Assembly (NCBI GenBank): GCA_022661535.1
Contig: JAKULF010000004.1
Location: forward strand, 5,146,001 to 5,210,000
DNA: 64,000 nt
Reading direction: 5' to 3'
DNA from: Eutypa lata
Taxonomy: Eukaryota > Ascomycota > Sordariomycetes > Xylariales > Diatrypaceae
Part shown: positions 1-11,845 of the stretch, piece after piece
How the letters are laid out: the number at the start of each line of letters is the position of its first letter
How positions within the stretch are numbered: the stretch's first letter is position 1
Made by a program: the position numbers and the translations under genes
The notes under the pieces: generated by a model
The model's database searches: none
Seen by the model: only the letters and a program-made list of their open reading frames with translations
What the model was told of the DNA's origin: nothing

Positions 1-170
1 ATGCCTTGGTTATGGTGGCCTTCATCGATGACAAGATCGTCCAATGGCACAGTGTCATGGTGAGCCTCATCAAAGTCCTCTACATGAATAGAATTGTGGA
101 GCCTGGAATTGAGCTCCTCGGCCGTGAAAGGCTCCGTCCTCTCCTCGGAGGGGAAGACCTCGGCGGCCAT
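1..170 (-). CDS. N-terminal part of an unknown acidic protein, cut by the window edge
   Basis: The minus strand is open from an ATG at 170-168 to base 1, giving 56 codons beginning MAAEVFPSEERTEPF and rich in Glu, Asp and His. No stop or convincing donor site occurs before the edge, so the gene continues to the left of the window. The start is the first ATG of the frame and the sequence looks hydrophilic and coding-like (GCC GCC GAG GTC). I do not recognise the family and assign no function. The small plus-strand frames over the same bases are shadows. Confidence 0.5.
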   Translation of the reverse strand, partial: MAAEVFPSEERTEPFTAEELNSRLHNSIHVEDFDEAHHDTVPLDDLVIDEGHHNQG

Positions 171-1490
171 TGTGGAATCAGGAACAGTGTCTAAAGTGCA
201 AATAGTCTATAGTGTAGATGGCGCGAATGGCTTGAAAATGCATATGCAGCTCATAAGACGCAGAATGAAGGAAATAAGTAAGAAAAAAAGAGAAAGAAAT
301 TGGAACAGAGAACCCCCAGAATTGGCGTAAGACGACTGCGAAGTTATTACCAAGAGGCCATTATTGTAGTGAACAGAGAGGTAAGATGCCGTCAGATGTT
401 ACGAGTACAGCAGCACTGGCTGGTACTGGTGAGCTGTTCTTGGGACCTACCGTTCTAAACCTAAGCCCTAGAACGAGAGAGTCATAGAACCGATCAGAAA
501 CCTACGCTTGAACGGCTGACCTAGACGACACTAGGTCTTTTGAAAACCGGGCGGGTGCCTAGCTATTTTGAGGCTGAATTGGTGCGACTTCTTTTTACGG
601 TGCTATAAGTAGAAGTTATATAGTCATTCCACAGTGTCACATGAGGAAGGACGAAACTGTGTAGTTGCCATCCAATAGCAGCAGGAGGGCGCTTCAGGGC
701 ATTTGGCTGGTCAAGTGACTCAAGTCCTAATGCTCAATTGCTCTCTGAGCCCTAGATTGTGTGGCTCTGCAACCGGATGGTGGCAAGTGAGCAGTGGCTT
801 TCTTCTCAAAAAACCGCCAGGTTGCTGAGCCAAGCGAACAGGTAGCCAACCGGGCAAGTCCTAGGCAGCATGACCAGTGATGTGTGTGCTGTTTGTCTCT
901 CACGAGAACTCAAGTACGCTCGTGATCTTCGCTGCTGTGACGCCAAAAGCTGTTGGCTGACAAGTGCGGCAAGGTCTGACACTGCCTGCATCGCCCGGCC
1001 GCTCAGCCTCTATCGTTATTCGTCAGAATGGATTGATAGACCCGGTTGGATAACTGTTTTTAGAAGTTGGGTCGGGGCGAGCTTTTACCTGATTGGCAGT
1101 TGCTGAGGGGTCGGATGTCCACAAAATACTAACTTGACACCACATCATTTATTCCTACACCCTTTTCCATTGCTATTTGATTCCATCTTATCTCGACTGC
1201 ACCCATTCCAGAGTTACAAAGTCATTAGTGGCACAAGCACCTTTCATTCCATAGTACCGAATCATCAACGAGTACTTTTTGTGGGTTAAAGCCTCATATA
1301 GATGTACATATGTAGACTGATGGATATTTCATGTGCTTTATATTTCCAGTCAACATCTATGTGAGGTACGTGTGTTTCTCATTTGCGACTTACGGACCAT
1401 TGCACTCGGAAGCGATGACGGCATTGTTCAACAGATGTGCCTTTGGAACTAGGGAGCATTGTATGCGAGGATTAAAAGACCCTAGGTAGC

Positions 1491-1720
1491 TTCCTAGGAA
1501 GTTACTGCTCCCAAATATGTAAACTTTTCGAAATCAATAACTACATATATATATATATATATGCAGATGCAGATGCAGTATGTAAGAAAGGTTTAGTTGC
1601 ATATACGTAAGAATGGTGACTGACTTCCTAGGAAGTTATGAGGACAAGGATAAATTCCTAACTTCCTACAGTAAGAAGTTACAGATCGCATCACACCTGT
1701 GGAAACTTCGCATGAAGTTA
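1491..1720. repeat. Cluster of short AACTTC/GAAGTT inverted repeats
   Basis: Four inverted pairs of the half-site (A)ACTTC / GAAGT(T) lie within about 230 bp. TTCCTAGGAAGTTA occurs twice (1491-1504 and 1625-1638), with the palindrome ACTTCCTAGGAAGT complete in the second copy. Two further pairs have 9-base and 4-base spacers (about 1660-1682 and 1704-1719). These are directly visible. Whether they are protein-binding sites or remnants of a mobile element is unknown. Confidence 0.5.
1544..1578. repeat. Microsatellite (TA)n followed by (ATGCAG)3
   Basis: About nine TA units (1544-1562) run directly into three ATGCAG units (1561-1578). Simple-sequence DNA in an intergenic region. Confidence 0.85.
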
Positions 1721-2435
1721 TTGGTTGATTAGTTGCACTAAGAGGTGTAAATACTGCATACAAGGGGTGCATATAAACTTTTTGAAATGATCTAACACAA
1801 TATGATTGGTTATAACTGTATCTAACGGCAAGGAGTGGGGAAGGAGCTGCAGGAGGGACCCTTGTCCTGCTTGCAACCTTGAAAAGTTGTTGCCTTATTG
1901 CCTGAATTATGGGGTGTAGGGCCAAACCGACGGAGAATGGTATCCCCAGTGCCACCCAACTCTGTCGGCCCTCTAAATCCCGGTCAATCTGTCGTCTCCC
2001 ACTTCATACAGGAAAGAAAGAGATCAAGGAAAACCAAATTGCTGCCACGAACATTCTGCATGCAATACATCTCCCCTTAACTGAATACAACTAAATTGAT
2101 CTAGCATAACTACAGTTACTTAACAGTTATCGATCAATTTAGTTATCACCTCAAAATGACATTCACGAGTTGCGTCTAGATAGATGGCTTTGAGACCCGA
2201 AAGAGTACCTGACGAAAACCAAAGAAACAATAACAACAATCAAAACACGCTCCCTTTCACCTATTCATCTACTTGTACACCACCACACTCGATTTCCATT
2301 TCATGTTTTTCAGCGAAGGCGTTACGGATAAGTAAAGAAATATATTAAAGTACAGGTACAGGCGTTGTTGGTAGAGGTGAAGGCACCATCACCGGTTAGA
2401 GGAACGAGAAGCGCAAGCCCCGACATAGGCATAGA

Positions 2436-3569
2436 ATGGATGACGACCCTGCACTGCAATGGCCTGCTTGGAAATTTGGGATGAAGAGAGATGAGCTCTT
2501 CACCACTCTTTACGATCAGTACAACACTATCCCCTCTGCCATTCAAGACAATGAGGCTTTTCATCACGACGTCTACGAAATCTCCAATGTTGCAACCAAC
2601 ACCGACGAATTCCACCGTCTTCTTGCTGACCGTAAGGAACAACGAATACGCGAGCTCAACGGTACTTTAGAGTCTGCTTCTCTCGAAATCATTTCTAACC
2701 CATCGCTCATCGGGACCCAGCAATGGCAACACGCTGTTCAGCTCTTTCGAACTAGATCACTCGACTCGCTCGTGAGGTATTTCGCATCCTATCTCCCTGA
2801 CGATCATCCCTGGCATCATTCCAGCAACTCGACGTCCTGTAATGATTTCGGCGATGCCCCTATTCCTACATCCTATTTTGACGACGATGCAAATCAATGT
2901 GGATTGACAGATGAGCCCATCTCTATCTCCATTCCGGCAAGCCATCTTCCTCCCTCACCTAGGTCGATGACGATGTGTTCGTATGATTCATCTGCTGTTT
3001 CCCCCACAGACGATGATTCTCATCACGAATACTCTCTCACACCGGCTCGGACTCTGTCATTCTCAGAGCCCGAGACAGATCTTATGACGTTCTCTGGCAC
3101 GCTCTCGCGCGATCATGATGACGAGATGTCGCAATCTGACGATCCCGACACCCCGACTACATCGATATCCGACTTCTCGGAGACGCGGTCGTTACCAGAG
3201 TACCCATCAAAAGATGAAGTTGAAGATGAGTCCATCACACCTGCAGCGTGTGATGATGCCGAAGAGGAGGTTGAGGAGGAGGGTGATGCGGTGTCGGAGA
3301 CTCCGACGCCTAGGAATGAGAGCTCTTCAGATTCCTATGTCAATGCGAAACCATCTTCGAGTAAGCATGGTCCCTCGCCGTTATACACTCATGTACTTCA
3401 TGAGTACGCACGAACGTCACGAAAAAACCGTCGCGATAGAAGCCCAGGGCTTTCGAGTAGGCGGAGGAGTCCAGAGCTTGGGAGAGTGCAGAAGCCGTTA
3501 CCGGATCCCATACGAAGTAGACCAAAGGGCCTTGTACATATGTCACGATCACACAGTAGATACCCATAA
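2436..3569 (+). CDS. Hypothetical fungal protein, 377 aa, with a disordered acidic/serine-rich C-terminal half
   Basis: A single open frame from ATG 2436 to TAA 3569. The first ~125 residues are ordinary mixed sequence (MDDDPALQWPAWKFGMKRDE at the start, aromatic and leucine residues spaced as in a helical domain). From about residue 130 the protein becomes low-complexity: Ser/Pro/Asp-rich with acidic runs (DDAEEEVEEEGD near residue 270) and a basic tail (RKNRRDR, SRRRSP). There is no signal peptide, membrane segment or known catalytic motif. The layout, a small ordered head with an acidic then basic tail, is common in fungal-specific nuclear or cytoplasmic proteins, but I assign no function. 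The start is the first ATG of the frame. No intron is needed. Confidence 0.72.
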   Translation: MDDDPALQWPAWKFGMKRDELFTTLYDQYNTIPSAIQDNEAFHHDVYEISNVATNTDEFHRLLADRKEQRIRELNGTLESASLEIISNPSLIGTQQWQHAVQLFRTRSLDSLVRYFASYLPDDHPWHHSSNSTSCNDFGDAPIPTSYFDDDANQCGLTDEPISISIPASHLPPSPRSMTMCSYDSSAVSPTDDDSHHEYSLTPARTLSFSEPETDLMTFSGTLSRDHDDEMSQSDDPDTPTTSISDFSETRSLPEYPSKDEVEDESITPAACDDAEEEVEEEGDAVSETPTPRNESSSDSYVNAKPSSSKHGPSPLYTHVLHEYARTSRKNRRDRSPGLSSRRRSPELGRVQKPLPDPIRSRPKGLVHMSRSHSRYP

Positions 3570-5269
3570 TTTGTGGATTTTTTTTAGCTTTCAATCTGGA
3601 GTTCCGGCTGTCCTTTTTTATGATGTCCATAATTTCTTTCCTCTTTCGGTCAATTTTTGAAGCTATCGTCATGATTCTAATCACTACCTCAGCTAATCTT
3701 CATGATACCTAAACATGACAGTGCTTATAACATGAAGCTACGATGACGAAGATCGATATTGTATTCTAATTTCCTTTCAGTCTAACTATTTAAGGTATGT
3801 TATGTCGGCGTTACCTAATTGCTAATATATTGCATGTCGGTTGATTATCGTACCGGGGACATTACACCCGAGGTAAGATATGGTTGGCCAATTTCACATC
3901 ATCATCTAGTGAGGCCATGGATTCTCTAAAGTAGGGCATATGCAAATGAGGTCGCTCACAACGAACAAAGTCTTAATAATTACGAGGCCAAAGCTACGGC
4001 TTCGACTGCATTTAGTTACATGTAATGTTTAATGTTTCATTTCCTCAGACCATATATCTGTATCCATACGCATAAGTGCCCACTAACTTATATACCATTT
4101 TGTTATTCGAGTGCATCTAATATAAACATTACATGATTATACAGCTCTTTACTGTACATTGCATCCTAAGTCGCAAAACTGCGATCACATCATGTCGTCT
4201 ATGTCTACTTATCTAGTTTCCTATCTGCCCGCCTACGCTCTAGAAGAGACATCTCATCACCACTCCCATACTCCCAGGGGACGGTATCAGCTAAGATGAC
4301 GGATAGTTGTCCATCCATCGACACCCTGGGAGAGGCTACGATTCCTCGTGCGGGACCACGATTTTAACTGGGAATAGGTGTAGCAAGCGCTCAGGGGATG
4401 CTTCCGGCGCGGGAGAAGGAGGCAAAGAAAGCATAAGAACCCAACGCCAATCCTTCTCAGTTGAGAGAGCCGGTCAGCCCAAAGAACGAGACGACTGAAG
4501 GTGAATGGTAAAGACTTGGCCAATAGGGAGAGGAGCACTCGAAGGGAAATTTCCAAGTTGTGGGAATGGCTTTGCAGGGCTAGGAAGATGGGAATGGGAT
4601 GAGCACTTGAATATTATTATAGTCGGCGTTGAACACTCATTAGCAAGAAGGCTAGGCTTCATAATTCTCCTAATCATGCCTAGCTGGGTTGATTCACTCC
4701 CATGTTGATGATATATCTACCTAGGTAGTCTCTAACTCCGTTACACCGAAACCCCGATATGATCGTGCGGCTCTATTATCTACCGCCATCCCCTACAACC
4801 TGTCCCATCCCTGACTAATCGCCAGTTCATCAAAACGAGGTCTTCAAACGTCAGATGTCACCATCGTGACTTAAACCTACTAGGTAGGCACAATTTTCTA
4901 CATATTTTCCAGAATGGTGAAACCTTAAATCCGGGATGACGGATCTTGACTAAAAGGTAAGGTGATTAGTAATTCGCACCCAAGCAATTACCAAAGCTGA
5001 CTCTCCCCGCACCAGGGGAAGCGTGGAGGTTTACATAAGTATTTAATAAGGTGTGATGATGCGCTGATTGATCAACCGCGCGGTTAATAAAATAATTGAT
5101 ATAATATGGACATAGATTCAGTTCACATCTACTACCATCAGCTGTAGCGTCGCTTCATCATATTTTGGCGTAGGAATTAAAACCAATAACCTGCTCTACG
5201 TATTCCTACTTCCTCATAATATATCACCCTCTTACACCGTGTACCTGTACTTACTTACACATATTCAAG
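3570..5269. other. Intergenic region, nothing recognised
   Basis: About 1.7 kb with no coding pattern on either strand. It contains one copy of the 12-bp palindrome CTACCTAGGTAG (4718-4729), which recurs elsewhere in the window. The last few hundred bases are presumably the promoter of the glutathione transferase gene. Confidence 0.6.
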
Positions 5270-6461
5270 ATGGCACAGGCTGTAAGTACCAAAATTCTCA
5301 TCCATAATCCATCTCATAACAACAAGCATTACTGACGTAGAGAACAGGCACCCAAGCTAGAATATCAGAAGGATGGCAAGTTCACTCGGCCTGACAGCAC
5401 CTTCCGAAACTTCGTGTCCAGAGACCCGAACTCGAAATATCCAGCCGAGAAGGGCCGCTATGCCTTATACGTAGCGCCCGGTTGTCCATGGGTAGGTGAT
5501 CCATCGCCCAGGCATTGCAGTCGTGTCCATCGTGTCCAGTCTAATTACCTCGACTTGTAAAAGCGCTAACTCAATCGTCTCCCCCCTTTTTTCAATACAA
5601 AAGGCGCACCGCACCCTGATCGTGCGAGCCCTGAAGAAGCTCGAGGACGTGATCGACCTGTACATCCTGAACCCGTTCATGGGGCCGGAGGGGTGGTTCT
5701 TCGACGGCGCGTACGGCACGCTCGCCGAGGACCCGCTCTACGGGTTCAAGACGCTGCGCCAGCTGTACCTGAAGGCGGACCCGGGGTTCGAGGGGCGCGT
5801 CACCGTCCCGGTCCTGTGGGACAAGAAGACCGCCACGCTCGTGAACAACGAGTCGAGCGAGATCATCCGCATGCTGGCGTCGCAGTTCGACGACCTCGTC
5901 CCCGCCCCGGAGCTCCGCGAGGCGAACCGCCCCGGCGGCGGCCTGTACCCTCCCCACCTGAGGGCCGACATCGACGCCCTCAACGAGTGGGTCTACCGCG
6001 ACGTCAACAACGGCGTCTACCGGTGCGGGTTCGCGGGCACCCAGGAGGCCTACGACGAGTACGTCTACCCGCTGTTCGCGGCGCTCGATCGCCTCGAGGG
6101 CATCTTCGAGGAGCATGGCAAGCCGTTCTTGCTGGGTGAATCCCTCACCGAGGCCGATGTCCGCCTCTACACGACGGTGGCTCGCTTCGATGCTGCTTAT
6201 CACACCGTGTTCCTATGCAACCTCAAGAGTATTCGTCACGACTACCCGCACTTGAACCTGTGGCTACGCCGCCTCTACTGGGACCGATCTGAGCTCACGT
6301 CTGGGGGAGCCTTTTATAACACCACAGCGCCTTGGATAGGCACTTATGCCAAGGGATACTCGGGCAGCAAGGACCGCATTAGCCCTGGCCAGGCTAACAA
6401 GATTGTCCCGAGAGGGCCGGCCGTCCCTATCGAGCCCCTAAAGGATGAGGAGAGACTATGA
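5270..6461 (+). CDS. ECM4: ECM4-type (xi/omega-like) glutathione S-transferase / glutathionyl-hydroquinone reductase
   Basis: Spliced model: exons 5270-5281, 5348-5491 and 5604-6461, giving 337 aa. The first exon encodes only MAQA. Joining exons 2 and 3 restores CPWAHRTLIVRALKKLEDVI, the catalytic-Cys motif of this family (Cys at about residue 50), and the C-terminal all-helical domain follows without a break (GLYPPHLRADIDALNEWVY; LLGESLTEADVRLYTTVARF). Family members use glutathione to reduce glutathionyl-hydroquinones and related quinone adducts in the cytosol; that is family knowledge. Length is near the usual 320-350. Exon 3 from about 5604 to 6100 is unusually GC-rich (codons ending in C/G), unlike the flanking DNA, which may reflect strong codon bias. 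It heads a run of redox genes but is also found as a stand-alone gene in many fungi, so cluster membership is uncertain. Confidence 0.93.
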
Positions 6462-7614
6462 TCGTTAATTCACACTTCTACTTGAGGGTTTGCTTATATG
6501 ACTAAGTTACCAGTAGTATAGCTAGCTGTTGATATTCAAAATGAAAGGGGGAATCAATTTGAGCCATCATTCAGTAATGTTATAACTGTGAAGTCAGCTC
6601 TACTATACATACTCCATTCGCGTGACAAGGCCGCAGGCTCTGCTAGAGAATGGCCCGGGCTACTCGTCTTCCGCGTAGTTGGACTTGTACCCCAGAAGCA
6701 TCACATGGCCTCCTTCCCAAATGCGATGGGATCCTTCCTGCCCCAGAGCAGGACTAGACTGTCCCAGTTCTGTTGCAGGGCGTACTAATTGCCGATGGGG
6801 AGCTCGGGTCCGAGAAGGATCTCGTTCGGCAAAGAAGCGGTATACTTGTCAGATTCAAAATAAGAGCTAGGAAAGGCCATGGAGGAAGCTGACACCGGCG
6901 ACCGGATTAGACAAGCTAAGGAGAAACTCAACTCTACACGTGAACAACAAGACTCAGGTTGGGTTTTGAGAAACTAGGGCATGCGCAAAGATATATTGTA
7001 TGCATACAGGTGTTAGAAGCGATATGCTGTAGATGGCAAGATAGCCTTACGCTCCGTACGCCCCTGAGGAGGCCTGGGGAGCTCTACATCCCCTCCCCCA
7101 TCCTATCCCCTATCCCGGGGGCGTGGTTATTCTGACGGTGCCTAGCTCTTTTTTAAGAACAAAGGTGGAGTGGTGTTATGTATTGCTGTACATTTCAGCG
7201 CTGACTCCAGGCTCTGGGGGAGGGGTTCTTGAGAGCAAGGGATAGCGAGAATGCCTTCATTAGGAGATAAGATGTTGCGATATTGTGATACTGTTGAAAT
7301 TAGCGGTTAAAAGTAAAGTACATACTTAGTAGGCATCATCGGAGTATTTTCAATACATGTGCATCACTGGAATAGCCACCTGCGTCCTAATTGGATGATA
7401 TGACCGCCAACGTCTGCAAAAGCCCCTGCACATACCAAGGGATGGCTGCATGTTTGTTGAGAACCGAGGCAACAAAAACCTGGGGTCACAAGCACATAGT
7501 GAGGGTCTCAAGGCTCGCCTTGTTGTCTCTGGTCAAATTCAAATACCATTTATCACTTAATTATAATATAATCAAAACTCGACGAACCCTTTTGCTATTT
7601 GAGTGTATTGAGTC
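6462..7614. other. Intergenic region, nothing recognised
   Basis: About 1.15 kb between the GST and the P450. The short frames here resemble no known protein and have no splice-joined continuation. It presumably contains the GST terminator and the P450 promoter. Confidence 0.6.
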
Positions 7615-9399
7615 ATGTCGATGCTCAATGTTCTTATTTCATACATCACTTCTGCGATTACATTCTATGTACGTATAACTGACATCTTCATATCTTCATA
7701 TGTTGATTAGCGGCTGTTTCTTACTTAATGGCCCTTAGTACCTCCTTGTGTTCGGTTATCGCCTGGTACTACACCCGCTCCGAAAGTATCCTGGGCCATT
7801 GGCTGCGAAACTATAAGATGCATATGGAGGCTTCTTCGCCTTTAAGAAATCTCTTCACCTAGAGACATATACGAACCACTTAAAATATGGTAAATAAGCA
7901 CAATCAACATCATAACCTCGCATTCAGTTGTTCCGTTGCTTATTAAAATAGGCCCCGTGGTAAGACAGGGCCCTGGTAGGCTCGTGTTCAACACCGTGAC
8001 AGCATTCCAAGGTAGTTCTTCAAGATCCATCGCAAATTAATTCCACGCCGGCTCATCCTCGCTCCTAGAGATTTACCAGAATGACAGGATTGCCAAGTCT
8101 TACGTCTATTCACTTGCGCAACCTGATCAACGCAACATCTTCACAACCACAAGCAAAAATGAACACCGTCCCAAGAGGAAGCTTATCAGTCGGCTTCTCT
8201 CGGACCAATCGATGAGGGCCTTTGAACCGACTATAAGGAACCAAATCGATATCTTCTTAACACAGCTCTTGAAGTCTAACGAAAGCCCTGTTAATATGAC
8301 TCCTAACTTTCGGCATCTTGGACTTGATATTGCTGGTCTCCTCGGTTTCGGCTACGACCTCAACCTTCAGACGAATGACACGTATAGGTATCTAACCGGT
8401 GCAATTACCCTTGGAAATTACCGTGTCAATACCTGCTTACAGTTTCCGCCACTATCCAAGGTGAAACTCGGATTGATAATGGATCTTTTCCCTAATAGTC
8501 CGCGGTCTAGACTTATGGGCACCATTCAGAAGATGATAACATCTCGCCTTGTGCAGCCGCCAGATGCTAGACATGATCTCTTGTCTGTTTTCACGGAACA
8601 CTCAGACGTCGATGTAAAAAACCTCAGACAAGGACCGCTTTGGGCGGAGGCTATATTCTTTTTCGCCGCAGGTATGTCTCTCCAGGTTCGAGGTATAGTG
8701 AAGTGAAAATTCTAAACAGCGCATTCAGGTGGCGAGACCATCGCGTCTACGCTTGCAGCAACCTTTTTCTACTTGTCACAAAACCAAGAATGCTACCAGA
8801 AGCTTGCGGCGGAGATTCGGTCTACCTTCAGCACAAGTGCAGATATCCGTTGTGGTCCACGTCTTTCTGGATGTCGGTATCTTCGCGCATGCATTGACGA
8901 GTCTCTGCGGATGTCACCTCCTGTTCCTGGCACTTTGTGGCGCGAAGCAGTGCCGGGTGACCAAGACAGACCCCTCGTTATAGACGGACAGGTCATTCCT
9001 GCAGGCACGCAGATTGGCGTAAGTATCTACAGCCTCCACCACAACAAGGAGTATTTCCCGGACCCGTTCAAATTTCAACCAGAACGCTGGCTCGAAAGCC
9101 GAGGGACAAGACTCGCAACCCAAGATGCCTTGGCGGCATTCTCGATTGGGCCCCGCGGGTGCGTAGGGAAGGGAATGGCCTACCTTGAAACCAGCCTTGT
9201 CGTAGCTATGACTCTCTGGTATTTCGATTTTGAGCTGGCTCCGGATGCGCCCAAGAAACAGGGCAGTGGAAAGGTGACGGGCTTAAGGTATGATCCAGGA
9301 GAGTTTCCTATGTATGACCTCTTCGCTGCAGGTCATGATGGGCCTGAACTTGTCTTTCACCCGCGTGGTAATTTGTACACCGAGCTTTCGCAGGGATAA
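7615..9399 (+). pseudogene. Cytochrome P450 monooxygenase with one in-frame stop codon
   Basis: Five exons rebuild a full-length microsomal P450 frame of 512 codons: 7615-7668, 7739-7889, 7952-8011, 8069-8671, 8729-9399. It has an N-terminal membrane anchor, the proline hinge (HPLRKYPGP), AGGET in helix I (about residues 288-293), ESLR (ExxR, 347-350), PERW (407-410) and the haem loop FSIGPRGCVGKG with Cys at about 434. Every splice phase fits. The only defect is TAA at 7814-7816, just after the proline hinge, in the stretch KL-stop-DAYGGF where relatives carry Thr or Ser. No in-frame ATG follows until about 8212, so a downstream start would lose the anchor and about 125 residues. The gene is therefore a very young pseudogene, a strain allele or a sequencing error. 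P450s of this type are usually tailoring hydroxylases or desaturases; the substrate is unknown. Confidence 0.88.
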
Positions 9400-10648
9400 A
9401 CTCCTGCTAGAATTTTAGTTAAATTCAACTGCCCGCCATATAGACATTTAGGCAGGCGGGGGTAGTGTATATGATCCTCCCCAGGATATGTTTCTTAAGC
9501 CTCTCTATTTTTATCCTCCTATGGATTGCTTCCCTGTAACCCTAGTTCTAGTGATGAATTACCTTTTGAATAGCTGTCTCTTTTACATACGCGTTCTGTC
9601 TGATATGGCCATCATCGCCTACTATAATTTAAGTGAATGAAATCTCTTATTTTAAGCCATTGTAGTTTCGTTACTAAGGTTTTCCACCTAATCTCCACAT
9701 TGTATACGTTCATAGTGTATAAGCACTCTCCATAGATATAACGGTCTATGAGTACTATGGCACAACCGGAGAGGATTGCAAATAAAATGAAAGTCTGGCT
9801 CATTCTTTACCGGTATTTCAAAGCGGGGATTGCCGAGAATCTGTGGGACATTCTGCAGATCAAAGAATCATCCATAGAATCATCCAAATCACCGGATATA
9901 TTAGATAAATTCGCCGTCAGCCTTAACATTTTCCTAAAAGGGAAGCCTCTGCCCCGAAGAGCATAACAACACCCCCTTGACCTTTTGCTATAGCTACCAT
10001 CAGTCTAGATATCCTCATACCATAGGAGATCAGTCTTTCTTTCATCTGACTTCATCTTTATGCCGTTGGATAGGCTCCAGGACTGATCCATAACTCGAAG
10101 CTTTACCAACATTGTTACTAAAGCCCGGGGAAGGAATCTTCTATGGTCTCCCGAAATGATCCTGTGGCGGACACTCTGAGCCAGATGAATACACAATAAT
10201 GTGCTTACTCACCGCCATGCGTTCATTATCCACCTTTTGGGATCCAGTTATCAAATAGTTATAATCCGGTATAGTAGCGACGCGGCTACCAACTGTTTGC
10301 CCACGGACATAACTGATGAAACAGCGATAAAGACCGCCATGTTCATAACATGAGCCTTGGATGTTACCGTTAATTAGTAGGGATGGTTGACTAGTGGGTG
10401 AACGATGCAACTACGCTGCGTTGTATCCCAGGCCGTGGGGCACGATTTAAACGCTTGGCGGCGAAGTGCTTTTGAATATGAATAGTCAGACTTAGCTTAG
10501 AAATCGTCGTTAGGGGTTTGAGAATGACGAATCGGCGTTAAAGAAGCAGTTGTGTCCTTATAAGACCCTCGACAACAGTTCTGCCTGAGGCTTATCGTCA
10601 CTTGTGCTTCACTTGGTTGTTCACCGCGCTGTAATCAAGAAGCACGAT
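9400..10648. other. Intergenic region, nothing firmly recognised
   Basis: About 1.25 kb between the P450 and the flavin reductase. A 72-codon plus-strand frame (9748-9966) and two minus-strand frames (10005-10410) have no recognisable motif, and I do not call them. The proximal part presumably holds the promoter of the gene at 10649. Confidence 0.55.
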
Positions 10649-11845
10649 ATGTCGAAACTCTTCGAACCTATCCGCGTCGGGACGGCAAACCTCAGTCACC
10701 GTGTAGTGTTGGCACCGATGACAAGGTTTCGTGTTGACGATGAGTGGGTTCCGCTTCCAATCGTGAAGGGTATGTGACAATATTCTCGTATATCATGGCA
10801 GCCAGGATGCTAATGGGATAGTGTAGAATACTACGCGCAGCGAGCTTCGGCACCGGGGACTCTGTTGATCACTGAAGGGACTGTGATTTCAGCAAAAGCC
10901 GCCGGCAGGAGAAATGTCCCGGGCATTTGGTCCGAGGCCCAAATCGCCGCATGGAAAGAAGTTGTCGACGCGGCACATGCCAAAGACTGTTACATATACT
11001 GCCAGCTGTGGCAAATTGGACGTGCGGCACTTCCAGAGGTACACCAAGAACTGGGTACCAGGTTTCTGTCCTCTAGTGCTGTCGCCCTAGACGAGGGTAG
11101 CGTCGTCCACATTAACAGGAGTGCTGGGGAGTCAAGTATTGTGCCGGAAGAGATGACGGAGGACGACATCATGTCGACAATCCAAGATTTTGCGACGGCG
11201 GCGAAGAATGCCATCAAGGCTGGATTCGATGGCGTTGAGATTCACGGGGCCAACGGCTACCTCGTTGATCAATTCACCCAGGACACCTGCAATTGCCGAT
11301 CCGATTCTTGGGGTGGAAGCATCGAAAACAGGGCGAGGTTCGGCATCGAAGTGACGAAGGCCGTTGTCGAAGCAGTAGGGGCTGACAAGACAGCTATTCG
11401 ATTAAGCCCATTCAGCACCTTCCAGGGAATGCTTATGAAAGACCCCTATCCGCAATTCAATTATTTGATCAAGAAGCTGAAATCGCTGGACCTTGCATAC
11501 CTTCACCTAGTCGAGCCCCGTGTCGACGGCGTATTCGACACTGAGGCGCCGTCAGAGTATACCTTGGCCCCCTTTATTAAGCTCTGGGATAATCAAAGCC
11601 CCATCGTGGTAGCAGGCGGGTACACCTCAGAAAGGGCCGCGCAGGCGGTCGACGAGAAATACAAGGAACACAACGTTCTCGTCGCGTTTGGCAGATACTT
11701 CATCTCGAACCCGGACCTCGTCTTCCGCGTGAAGGCTGCCGTTGATTTCACCAAGTATAACCGAGACACGTTTTACACACCGAAATCACCCGTAGGGTAC
11801 GTAGACTACCCTTTTAGTCCTGAATACCTCGCCAAGGCGGCGTAG
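10649..11845 (+). CDS. Old yellow enzyme family NADH:flavin oxidoreductase (12-oxophytodienoate-reductase-like)
   Basis: Exons 10649-10769 and 10827-11845 (57-nt intron) give 379 aa, a normal length. The TIM-barrel FMN enzyme signatures are present: the N-terminal LFEPIRVG and VLAPMTRFR, the QLWQIGRA strand, and IHGANGYLVDQF with the substrate-binding His/Asn pair (about His180 and Asn183) and the proton-donor Tyr (about 185). SWGGSIENRARF and the C-terminal phosphate-binding GRYFISNPDLV follow. These enzymes reduce activated C=C bonds (enones, sometimes nitro compounds) with NAD(P)H; in fungal clusters they often act as tailoring reductases. Intact, with no frame defects. It lies between the P450 and the flavin monooxygenase, all on the plus strand, which suggests a shared pathway; that is inference. 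I leave the symbol blank because the family is large. Confidence 0.94.

Larger units (their letters stand above)
171..2435. other. Intergenic region, no gene recognised
   Basis: About 2.3 kb between the divergently oriented edge gene and the hypothetical gene at 2436. Short open frames here have no recognisable motifs and no splice-joined extension. The stretch holds a short microsatellite (1544-1578) and a group of small palindromes (1491-1720), described separately. It presumably carries both upstream regions. Confidence 0.6.

Noticed and set aside
5592..6203. 203-codon minus-strand frame opposite the ECM4-type GST
   Set aside because: Shadow of the GC-rich coding exon; the plus strand carries the catalytic and domain motifs.
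9748..9966. 72-codon plus-strand frame between P450 and OYE genes
   Set aside because: No motif, no family likeness and no exon to join; could be chance in AT-rich DNA.
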